Notes under the pieces: generated by a model
Told to the model about the DNA's origin: nothing
The model's input: the letters and a program-made list of their open reading frames with translations, nothing else
Database searches by the model: none
Translations under genes and position numbers: made by a program
Assembly (NCBI GenBank): GCA_036558265.1
Contig: DATBFY010000293.1
Coordinates: forward strand, 1-5,442
DNA from: RYN-433 sp036558265
Lineage (GTDB): Bacteria; Planctomycetota; Phycisphaerae; Tepidisphaerales; Tepidisphaeraceae
DNA length: 5,442 nt
Direction: 5' to 3'
Shown here: piece after piece, positions 1-5,442 of the stretch
Layout of the letters: each line of letters begins with the position of its first letter
Numbering within the stretch: position 1 is the stretch's first letter

Positions 1-533
1 AGGAAGCTCGCCGGCAGCGCGCGCACGCCGTAGGCGTTGGCCAGGTCCATCTTGGTGTCGAGCGCCACCGGGAACGTGAGCTTGAACCGCTCCAGGAACG
101 GCTTGACGAGCGCGGCGTCGGTATCGACCGAGACACCCAGCAGCACGAAGCCGCGCTGGCGGTGCTTGAGGTAGAGCCGCTGCATCGCCGGCATCTCTTC
201 GCGGCACGGCGCGCACCAGGTGGCCCAGAAGTTCACGAGCACCGGCTTGCCGCGCTGGCCCTTGAGCCTGAGCGTCTCGCCGCCCAGGAGCGACACCGTG
301 AAGTCGGAAGCCTGCTTGGGCCGGGGCGGCCTGATCAGATCGAGCTCGCGCACCGCGTCGTCGATCCCGCCCGCGTGGGCCACGCTCGCGGTCAGCACCG
401 GGGCCTCGGCCGGCCCGTCGATCGACGCCGCGGCCGGATCGCGAGGGCCCCCGGTCAGCAGCGTCACGAGCGCCACGCCGACGAGCGCAGCGCCGGCCAC
501 CGCCGTCCCCGCTGCGATCAGCTTCGCGCGCAC
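1..533 (-). CDS. TlpA/ResA-type membrane-anchored thioredoxin, 3' end cut by the window edge
   Basis: Thiol-disulfide oxidoreductase of the TlpA/ResA/AhpC-TSA (redoxin) group, expected to act on the periplasmic side of the inner membrane. About 177 codons are visible. Residues 1-30 give a short basic start (R2, K4) and one hydrophobic segment, which is a signal anchor or uncleaved signal peptide. An Ala/Pro-rich linker follows. The thioredoxin fold begins near residue 85, with the motif NFWATWCAPCREEMP (C107 and C110 catalytic), then a GVSVDTD strand and an ALPAS loop carrying the cis-proline (P174) just before the edge. Only the last strand and helix should be missing. The GTG at 531-533 is the first possible start after the in-frame stop at 588-590, and it has only a weak GGACAGG upstream. 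The gene is divergent from the transporter operon. Possible roles are cytochrome c maturation, general disulfide reduction or a stand-alone redoxin; the sequence does not decide. Family assignment is secure, exact role is not. Confidence 0.9.
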   Translation of the reverse strand, partial: MRAKLIAAGTAVAGAALVGVALVTLLTGGPRDPAAASIDGPAEAPVLTASVAHAGGIDDAVRELDLIRPPRPKQASDFTVSLLGGETLRLKGQRGKPVLVNFWATWCAPCREEMPAMQRLYLKHRQRGFVLLGVSVDTDAALVKPFLERFKLTFPVALDTKMDLANAYGVRALPASF

Positions 534-578
534 GCCTGTCCGTCGAGCGCTCGGCTCATCATGAAGGACACCCGAAAA

Positions 579-584
579 AGTATA
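579..584 (-). promoter_or_regulatory. Candidate -10 box for the thioredoxin gene
   Basis: Read on the minus strand this is TATACT, one mismatch from the sigma-70 -10 consensus, inside a small AT-rich island (574-590) in otherwise GC-rich DNA. Transcription would start near 572 and leave a leader of about 39 bases before the GTG at 533. The -35 position (about 602-607, reading AAATCG on the minus strand) is a poor match, so this is only a candidate. It lies back to back with the plus-strand promoter candidate. Confidence 0.3.
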
Positions 585-605
585 CCCCTACGGCGCGGAC
601 TCGAT

Positions 606-634
606 TTGCTCCAACCGGGTCACTTGCATATAGT
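606..634 (+). promoter_or_regulatory. Candidate sigma-70-type promoter of the transporter operon
   Basis: TTGCTC (606-611) and TATAGT (629-634) are separated by exactly 17 bases. The -10 has five of six consensus bases and the -35 has the key TTG. It sits in the most AT-rich stretch of the window. A start near 641 would give a 5' leader of about 98 bases before the first binding-protein gene. It is the best plus-strand promoter match I can see here, but recognition is by eye and the host's sigma factors are unknown. Confidence 0.45.
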
Positions 635-723
635 AGGCGGACCTGGCTGGCCCGCGCGAGTCCTCACCGACGAGCAACCCGGCCGCGCGACACACCGTGG
701 ACGGGCCGCCCGACGGCCACCGG

Positions 724-730
724 TTGGAGG
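724..730 (+). promoter_or_regulatory. Ribosome binding site that fixes the start of the first binding protein
   Basis: TTGGAGG ends 8 bases before the ATG at 739. This is near-ideal spacing and decides against the in-frame GTG at 697, which has no comparable site. The bases right after it allow a small hairpin (GAGG 727-730 with CCTC 735-738 around an ACGA loop) that would partly hide the site. Confidence 0.8.
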
Positions 731-738
731 ACGACCTC

Positions 739-2535
739 ATGGACGAGCGATATCTCCACGGTCTCATCGCGGACGTTCGGGCCGGTCGCCTGACGCGTCG
801 CGAGTTCACCCGGATCATGGTTGGCCTCGGTCTCACCGCGCCCCTCGCGGCGCACATGCTGAGCGCCGCCGGAGTCGCGGCCCAGCCGCGCCCCGACGCG
901 TTCACGCCCTCGCGGCGGGGCGGCGGCAGCCCGCTCAAGGTGCTCTGGTGGCAGGCGCCGACCCTGCTGAACCCGCACTTCGCGGTCGGCACCAAGGACC
1001 AGGACGGCTCGCGCGTCTTCTACGAGCCGCTCGGGGCATTCGACCCCGAGGGCAATCTCTTCCCGATCCTCGCCCAGGAGATTCCGACGCTCCAGAACGG
1101 CGGGGTGGCCCGCGACGGCAAGTCGGTCACCTGGAAGCTCAAGCGCGATGTCAGCTGGCACGACGGAAAGCCCTTCACCGCCGACGATCTCGTCTTCAAC
1201 TGGGAGTACGCGGCCGACCCGGCGACCGCCGCGGTCACGATCACGACCTACCGCGACATCGAGCGGGTCGAGAAGCTCGACCCTCACACGGTCAAGCTCG
1301 TCTTCAAGAACCCGACACCATTCTGGTTCGACGCCTTCTGCGGGGCGCGCGGGATGATCATCCCCAAGCACCTCTTCCAGGCATTCAAGGGCGACCGGTC
1401 ACGGGAGGCCCCCACCAACCTCAAACCGGTCGGCACCGGCCCCTACCGGTTCGTGGACTTCAAGCCCGGCGACCTCGTCAGGGGTGAGATCAATCCGGCC
1501 TATCACGTCTCGAACCGTCCATTCTTCGACCAGTTCGAGATGAAGGGCGGCGGCGACGCCGCGTCGGCGGCCCGCGCCGTGCTGCAGACCGGCGAGTACG
1601 ATTTCGCCTGGAACCTCCAGGTCGCGGACGAGAACCTGAAAAGGTTCGAGCAGGGCGGCAAGGGCCACGTCGACATCGCCACCGGCGGGGCGATCGAGCA
1701 CATCCAGCTCAACAATACCGACCCGTGGAAGGAGCTCGACGGGGAGCGGTCGTCCCTCAAGACCACGCACCCGTTCCTGACCGACCCGGCTGTCCGCGGC
1801 GCCCTGAACCTGCTGGTCGACCGCGGCGCCATCCACGAGGAGCTCTACGGCCGCCTCGGCCAGGCGACGCCGAACTTCCTCAACGGCCCGCCCCGCTTCC
1901 GCTCGCCGAACACCCGCTGGGAGTTCAGCATCGACAAGGGCAACCAGATGCTCGACACCGCGGGCTGGAAGCGCGGCACCGACGGCGTGCGGGCCAAGGA
2001 CGGCAAACGGCTCAAGGTCGTCTTCCAGACCTCGATCAACCCGGAACGTCAGAAAACGCAGGCGGTCGTCAAGCAGGCCTGCGCGAAGGCGGGCATCGAC
2101 GTCGAGCTGAAGTCCGTCGTGGCGTCCGTGTTCTTCTCGTCCGACGTCGCGAACCCCGACACCTACACCAAGTTCTATGCCGACCTCCAGATGTACACCG
2201 TCGGGCCCGGTGCCCCCGACCCGCAGACGTTCATGTCGAACTTCATCTCGGCGGAGATCTGCTCGAAGGAAAACAAGTGGGCGCGACGCAACACGACGCG
2301 CTGGCGCAACGAAGAGTACGATCGTCTCTGGAAGGCCGCCGAGAGCGAGATAGACCCGGTGAGACGCGCCGGTTTGATCATCCGGATGAACGACATGTTG
2401 ACGCAGAATGTCGTGGTGGTCCCGATCATCTGGCGCAACGCGGTCGCCGGAGTGTCCAACCGCCTCAAGGGCAACGACCTCTCCGGCTGGGACTCGTATC
2501 TGTGGCGCCTCGCATACTGGTACCGGCAGCCTTGA
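739..2535 (+). CDS. Family 5 extracellular solute-binding protein, Tat-exported (first of a tandem pair)
   Basis: Periplasmic ligand receptor (SBP_bac_5, the DppA/OppA/NikA family) for an ABC importer, 598 residues. The leader has a basic region with TRREFTR at 19-25 (twin arginines R20 and R21), a moderately hydrophobic MVGLGLTAPLAA segment and a VAA site near residue 48, so Tat export is likely. No lipobox cysteine is present. Family landmarks in order: WWQAPTLLNPHF from 70, SVTWKLK 129-135 followed by WHDGKPFTADD 140-150, GTGPY 232-236, ALNLLVDR 355-362, PDPQ 493-496 and SGWDS 582-586. Length is somewhat above the roughly 500-550 of classic DppA/OppA. Cysteines are at 201, 448 and 508; the first two are shared with the second copy and could pair. 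The ATG at 739 is chosen for its GGAGG site. The gene heads the operon and is followed after 67 bases by its paralogue. The ligand (peptide, opine, metal chelate, sugar or other) cannot be told from sequence. Confidence 0.95.
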   Translation: MDERYLHGLIADVRAGRLTRREFTRIMVGLGLTAPLAAHMLSAAGVAAQPRPDAFTPSRRGGGSPLKVLWWQAPTLLNPHFAVGTKDQDGSRVFYEPLGAFDPEGNLFPILAQEIPTLQNGGVARDGKSVTWKLKRDVSWHDGKPFTADDLVFNWEYAADPATAAVTITTYRDIERVEKLDPHTVKLVFKNPTPFWFDAFCGARGMIIPKHLFQAFKGDRSREAPTNLKPVGTGPYRFVDFKPGDLVRGEINPAYHVSNRPFFDQFEMKGGGDAASAARAVLQTGEYDFAWNLQVADENLKRFEQGGKGHVDIATGGAIEHIQLNNTDPWKELDGERSSLKTTHPFLTDPAVRGALNLLVDRGAIHEELYGRLGQATPNFLNGPPRFRSPNTRWEFSIDKGNQMLDTAGWKRGTDGVRAKDGKRLKVVFQTSINPERQKTQAVVKQACAKAGIDVELKSVVASVFFSSDVANPDTYTKFYADLQMYTVGPGAPDPQTFMSNFISAEICSKENKWARRNTTRWRNEEYDRLWKAAESEIDPVRRAGLIIRMNDMLTQNVVVVPIIWRNAVAGVSNRLKGNDLSGWDSYLWRLAYWYRQP

Positions 2536-2570
2536 CACCCCGTCGTGCGAGGCGGTAAGAAGCCAACGAT

Positions 2571-2585
2571 CCGGCCGACGGCCGG
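2571..2585 (+). promoter_or_regulatory. Small GC hairpin between the two binding-protein genes
   Basis: CCGGCC (2571-2576) and GGCCGG (2580-2585) form a perfect 6-bp stem with a three-base GAC loop, 35 bases after the stop of the first gene and just upstream of the next ribosome binding site. No T run follows, so it is not a classic intrinsic terminator. It could slow 3' decay or mark a processing point. GC-rich DNA makes short stems common, hence low confidence in function. Confidence 0.35.
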
Positions 2586-2591
2586 GCGAGA

Positions 2592-2597
2592 GAGGAG
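2592..2597 (+). promoter_or_regulatory. Ribosome binding site of the second binding protein
   Basis: GAGGAG lies 5 bases before the ATG at 2603, within a purine-rich run. It supports this ATG over in-frame upstream starts from 2408 onward, which would overlap the first gene's 3' end and add residues unlike any signal peptide. Confidence 0.8.
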
Positions 2598-2602
2598 ATT
2601 CA

Positions 2603-4396
2603 ATGGAAGAACGTGAATTGAGGGCGCTGGTCGGTCAGGTGAAGGCGGGAACCTTGAGCCGCCGTCGCTTCGTTCGCACGATGGTCGGGCTCGGCCTGAC
2701 GGCCCCGATGGCCGCGCAGATGCTGGCGTCGGCGGGGATCGCGCAGGCTCAGCACAAGTGGACGTTCAATCCAACCAAGCGTGGCGGCGGTGGGCCGGTC
2801 AAGACGCTCTGGTGGCAGGCGCCCACCCTGCTGAATCCGCACTTCGCCAACGGCACGAAGGACCAGGACGCCTGCCGCATCTTCTACGAACCGCTGGCCG
2901 CGTACGACCCCGACGGCAACATCGCTCCGGTGCTGGCCGCGGAGGCGCCCAGTCTCCAGAACGGCGGCGTCGCGAAGGACGGCATGTCGGTCACCTGGAA
3001 GCTGAAGAAGAACGTCGTCTGGCACGACGGCAAGCCGTTCACCGCGGACGACGTCGTGTTCAACTGGGAATACGTGATGGATTCGGCGACGGCCGCGGTC
3101 ACGGTCGGCCAGTATCGGGACATCGCCAAGATCGACAAGCTCGACAGTCACACCGTCAAGCTGGTCTTCAAATCGCCCATGCCCTTCTGGTCGGCGGCCT
3201 TCTGCGGTCCGTCGGGCATGATCATTCCCAAGCATCTGTTCCAGGCCTTCAAGGGCGACAAGTCCCGCGAGGCGCCGGCCAACTTGAAGCCGATCGGCAC
3301 CGGCCCCTACAAGTTCGTCGACTTCAAGCCCGGCGACATCGTCCGGGGCGAGATCAATCCGAGCTACCACGTGCCGAACCGCCCGTTCTTCGATCAGATC
3401 GAGATGAAGGGCGGCGGCGACGCGCCCTCGGCGGCGCGGGCCGTGCTCCAGACCGGCGAGTACGACTACGCCTGGAACATGCAGGTCGAGGACGAGATCC
3501 TCAAGCGCCTCGAGCAGGGCGGCAAGGGCCGCGCCGACATCGTCGCGGGCGGCAACATCGAGCACATCCAGCTCAACACGACCGATCCGTGGACGGAGGT
3601 CGACGGCGAGCGGTCGTCGATCAAGACCAAGCATCCGACCCTGAGCGACCCCGCGGTGCGCCAGGCGCTGAACGTGCTCGTCGACCGCGGCTCGGTCCAG
3701 GAAGAGATCTACGGGCGCACCGGCATCGCCACCGCCAACTTCCTCAACGCGCCGTCGCGGTTCGTCTCGAAGAACACCAAGTGGGAGTTCAACGTCGACA
3801 AGGCCAACCAGATCCTGGACGCGGCGGGCTGGAAGCGCGGCAGCGACGGCATCCGCGCCAAGGACGGCAAGAAGCTGAAGTTCGTCTATCAGACGTCGAT
3901 CAACGCCCCGCGCCAGAAGAATCAGCAGATCGTGAAGCAGGCGTGCGCGAAGGCCGGCATCGACGTCGAGCTGAAGGCCATCACCGCGAACGTCTTCTTC
4001 TCGTCGGATCCGGCCAACCCGGACACATACTCGCACTTCTACACCGATCTGCAGATGTACACGACGACGATGACCCAGCCGGACCCGCAGCGCTTCATGG
4101 ATCAGTTCACGTCGTGGGAGGTCTCCGCGAAGAACAACAAGTTCGCGCTGACGAACAAGACCCGCTGGCGCAACGAGGAGTACGACAAGCTGTGGAAGTC
4201 CGCCGAGACCGAGATGGACCCGGTCAAGCGCGCGGCGCTGTTCATCAAGATGAACGATCTGGTGATCCAGAACGTCGTGGTCATCCCCGTGGTGTACCGC
4301 CCGCGCGTCTCGGCGATCTCGAATCGCATGCGCGACGTGGTGCAGAGCGGCTGGGACAGCGACTTCTGGGCGCTGGCGTACTGGACGAAGGCCTAG
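2603..4396 (+). CDS. Family 5 extracellular solute-binding protein, Tat-exported (second of a tandem pair)
   Basis: A paralogue of the preceding protein with the same expected role, 597 residues. The two align end to end with no visible gap (the length differs by one residue at the C-terminus) and are about 70% identical by eye. The Tat leader is a closer match here: SRRRFVR at 19-25 (R20, R21), then MVGLGLTAPMAAQML and an AQA cleavage site at 47-49. The same family landmarks occur at the same positions (WWQAPTLLNPHF, SVTWKLK, WHDGKPFTADD, GTGPY, PDPQ, SGWDS). C201 and C448 are conserved; C91 is unique to this copy and C508 of the first copy is absent. The clearest difference from its partner is at residues 488-518 around the PDPQ motif, near where this family closes over its ligand. 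The permease gene follows after 61 bases containing a strong stem-loop. It probably shares the permease with the first protein but binds a different or differently modified ligand, which is inference. Confidence 0.95.
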   Translation: MEERELRALVGQVKAGTLSRRRFVRTMVGLGLTAPMAAQMLASAGIAQAQHKWTFNPTKRGGGGPVKTLWWQAPTLLNPHFANGTKDQDACRIFYEPLAAYDPDGNIAPVLAAEAPSLQNGGVAKDGMSVTWKLKKNVVWHDGKPFTADDVVFNWEYVMDSATAAVTVGQYRDIAKIDKLDSHTVKLVFKSPMPFWSAAFCGPSGMIIPKHLFQAFKGDKSREAPANLKPIGTGPYKFVDFKPGDIVRGEINPSYHVPNRPFFDQIEMKGGGDAPSAARAVLQTGEYDYAWNMQVEDEILKRLEQGGKGRADIVAGGNIEHIQLNTTDPWTEVDGERSSIKTKHPTLSDPAVRQALNVLVDRGSVQEEIYGRTGIATANFLNAPSRFVSKNTKWEFNVDKANQILDAAGWKRGSDGIRAKDGKKLKFVYQTSINAPRQKNQQIVKQACAKAGIDVELKAITANVFFSSDPANPDTYSHFYTDLQMYTTTMTQPDPQRFMDQFTSWEVSAKNNKFALTNKTRWRNEEYDKLWKSAETEMDPVKRAALFIKMNDLVIQNVVVIPVVYRPRVSAISNRMRDVVQSGWDSDFWALAYWTKA

Positions 4397-4404
4397 GCGC
4401 GTCG

Positions 4405-4442
4405 GGCGGGGCCGGGCGGCGCGAGCCGTCTGGGGCCCCGCC
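4405..4442 (+). promoter_or_regulatory. Strong bulged intercistronic stem-loop between binding protein and permease
   Basis: The outer stem is a perfect 9-bp pairing, GGCGGGGCC (4405-4413) with GGCCCCGCC (4434-4442). The inner stem pairs 4414-4420 with 4425-4431 (seven pairs, two of them G-U) and is capped by a GCGA tetraloop (4421-4424), a GNRA type. The only irregularity is a two-base GG bulge (4432-4433). It starts 9 bases after the stop of the second binding-protein gene and ends 15 bases before the permease ATG, next to the weak GGTGG ribosome site. No T run follows, so full termination is unlikely. Stem-loops placed after binding-protein genes in other ABC operons protect the upstream message and keep receptor in excess over permease; the same role is inferred here. 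Confidence 0.6.
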
Positions 4443-4457
4443 GGTGGCCGGCACGGC

Positions 4458-5417
4458 ATGTGGAAGTACTTCCTGCGTCGGACCCTGATCCTGATCCCCG
4501 TGCTCTTCGGGATCAGCGCCGTTCTGTTCACGATCCTCGTGATGGCGCCGGGCGATCCCTTCGAGGAGCTGGCCACCAACCCCAACGTGCCGCCCGAGGT
4601 GCGCATGAACCTCCGGGCCAAGTTCGGCCTCGACGACCCCCTGCCCGTCCGCTACGCCCGCTGGGTGGCCGCGATGGTACGGGGCGACTGGGGCTTCTCG
4701 TTCGTGAGCCGCGTCGACGTCGACACCCTGATCTGGCAACGCTTGCCGACGACGCTCATCGTCCTCGGCTCGGCCCAGCTCCTGGCCATTCTCATCGCGG
4801 TCCCGATCGGGACGTACTCGGCGTTACGCCCCTACTCGATCTTCGATCAGATCGCGACGACCCTGGCGTTCATCGGCTTCTCGCTGCCGACGTTCTTCAC
4901 CGGCCTCCTCTTCATCCTGCTGCTGAGCATCTACCTGGACTGGCTGCCGTTCATCTATCGGTCGGACATCAGCGCGACCGGCTGGCGCTGGTACTGGGAG
5001 CATGTGCGGCAGGCGATCATGCCGGTGGCGGTGCTGGGGCTCGCCCAGGCGGCCTCGATGACGCGCTTCATGCGCGCGGCCGTGCTCGACGTCATCCGGC
5101 TCGATTTCGTCAACACCGCGCGCGCCAAGGGCCTCTCGGAGGGCGTCACCCTCGTCAAGCACGTCGTCCGCAACGCGCTGATCCCCGTCGTCACCCTCGT
5201 GGCCATCCAGGTCCCCACCATCTTCGGCGGCGCGATCGTCACCGAACAGATCTTTCGCATTCCGGGCATCGGCTCGCTGCTGATCAGCGCCATTCTCGCC
5301 AACGATACGCCGGTGGTGATGGGCGTTACTTTCGTTTCCGCCATTCTGGTGGTCCTGTTCAACCTCATCGCAGATATTCTCTATGGATGGCTCGATCCCC
5401 GCATCAGCTACGGCTGA
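4458..5417 (+). CDS. ABC transporter permease, DppB/OppB type
   Basis: Inner-membrane permease subunit of a peptide/nickel-type importer (BPD_transp_1 domain), 319 residues and apparently full length. The family N-terminus is clear: MWKYFLRRTLILIPVLFGIS with the first membrane helix at about 9-29, then a MAPGDP motif. A periplasmic loop follows with LRAKFGLDDPLPVRYARW (52-69) and GDWGFS (76-81). Further helices lie at about 97-119, 132-160, 185-205, 240-262 and 285-308. The cytoplasmic EAA loop that docks on the ATPase is at about 219-243, with ARAKGLSE at 221-228 and IP at 242-243. The protein ends in the usual WLDPR-I-YG. The ATG at 4458 has only a weak GGTGG ten bases upstream, so translation may depend on coupling or be set low on purpose. 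It would pair with a DppC-type permease that seems to begin at 5383. Confidence 0.95.
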   Translation: MWKYFLRRTLILIPVLFGISAVLFTILVMAPGDPFEELATNPNVPPEVRMNLRAKFGLDDPLPVRYARWVAAMVRGDWGFSFVSRVDVDTLIWQRLPTTLIVLGSAQLLAILIAVPIGTYSALRPYSIFDQIATTLAFIGFSLPTFFTGLLFILLLSIYLDWLPFIYRSDISATGWRWYWEHVRQAIMPVAVLGLAQAASMTRFMRAAVLDVIRLDFVNTARAKGLSEGVTLVKHVVRNALIPVVTLVAIQVPTIFGGAIVTEQIFRIPGIGSLLISAILANDTPVVMGVTFVSAILVVLFNLIADILYGWLDPRISYG

Positions 5418-5442
5418 GCTGACTGCGACACCCAAGACCAAG
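5383..5442 (+). CDS. Probable start of the partner DppC/OppC-type permease (partial)
   Basis: An open frame starts at the ATG 5383, 35 bases inside the 3' end of the preceding permease, and stays open to the window edge (20 codons: MDGSIPASATAELTATPKTK). An Ala/Thr/Pro-rich, lysine-ended N-terminal tail is common in DppC-type permeases ahead of their first helix, and this gene normally follows the DppB-type one. The other two forward frames contain stops here (5415-5417 and 5420-5422) and show no start. There is no convincing ribosome site, so coupling to the upstream gene is likely. Only the tail is visible; identity rests mainly on operon order. Confidence 0.5.
   Translation, partial: MDGSIPASATAELTATPKTK

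Noticed and set aside
597..663. Seven-base inverted repeat GGACTCG (597-603) / CGAGTCC (657-663) flanking the plus promoter candidate
   Set aside because: A perfect 7-base match is expected about once by chance in a region of this size, and the arms are too far apart (53 bases) for a simple operator.
702..712. Interrupted palindrome CGGGC-C-GCCCG in the leader as a possible operator
   Set aside because: Pure GC palindromes of this size are common in such DNA, there is no second copy nearby, and a one-base centre cannot form an RNA loop.
697..738. In-frame GTG extension of the first receptor (14 extra residues)
   Set aside because: No ribosome site precedes the GTG, while the ATG at 739 has a well-spaced GGAGG and gives a leader that aligns with the paralogue from its first residue.
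162..1487. 441-codon plus-strand frame running from the thioredoxin gene into the first receptor gene
   Set aside because: It lies antisense to the redoxin coding sequence and then out of frame with a conserved binding protein; its translation is Arg/Pro/Gly-rich and matches no family I know.
1399..2538. 379-codon open frame on the minus strand opposite the first receptor gene
   Set aside because: It mirrors the antisense frame of the paralogue, as expected from shared codon bias, and has the same low-complexity composition with no domain.
4432..4439. GGGGCCCC palindrome as a possible regulator site
   Set aside because: It is fully explained as part of the bulge and 3' arm of the larger 4405-4442 stem-loop.
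4405..4442. Intrinsic terminator after the second receptor gene
   Set aside because: No T run follows the stem and the permease gene starts 15 bases later in the same orientation, so a full terminator is unlikely; kept as an intercistronic structure instead.
2600..4621. 673-codon open frame on the minus strand spanning the second receptor gene and the start of the permease
   Set aside because: It is antisense to two clearly conserved genes, is rich in Arg, Val, Ala, Asp and Leu as GC-rich shadow frames are, crosses the gene boundary, and has no recognisable domain.

Overview
The window is GC-rich bacterial DNA (estimated by eye at about two thirds G+C) with tightly packed genes, AGGAG-type ribosome binding sites and strong third-position GC bias. 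A periplasmic thioredoxin-like protein and twin-arginine (Tat) signal peptides on two solute-binding proteins point to a diderm, probably soil or sediment, bacterium. Proteobacteria or a Rokubacteria-like lineage would fit, but nothing in the window fixes the taxon.

Layout. Positions 1-533 (minus strand) hold most of a membrane-anchored TlpA/ResA-type thioredoxin with a WCAPC active site, cut by the left edge. Positions 534-738 are a divergent intergenic region with candidate back-to-back promoters. From 739 onward everything reads on the plus strand as one operon. Two tandem family-5 solute-binding proteins come first (739-2535 and 2603-4396). A DppB/OppB-type permease follows (4458-5417). 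The likely start of the partner DppC-type permease overlaps its 3' end (5383 to the right edge).

How the genes work together. The operon is the front part of a peptide/nickel/opine-type (PepT family) ABC importer: binding protein, binding protein, permease 1, permease 2. ATPase genes would be expected beyond the right edge. The two binding proteins are diverged duplicates of almost equal length (598 and 597 residues). They align without a visible gap and are about 70% identical by eye, so they probably deliver different but related ligands to the same permease pair. The substrate cannot be read from sequence.

I see no sign of a wholly new system: no RNA genes, mobile elements or CRISPR. The most noteworthy features are the retained duplicate binding proteins with a diverged patch beside the predicted ligand pocket, a strong bulged stem-loop with a GNRA-type tetraloop between the second binding-protein gene and the permease, and the Tat export of both binding proteins.
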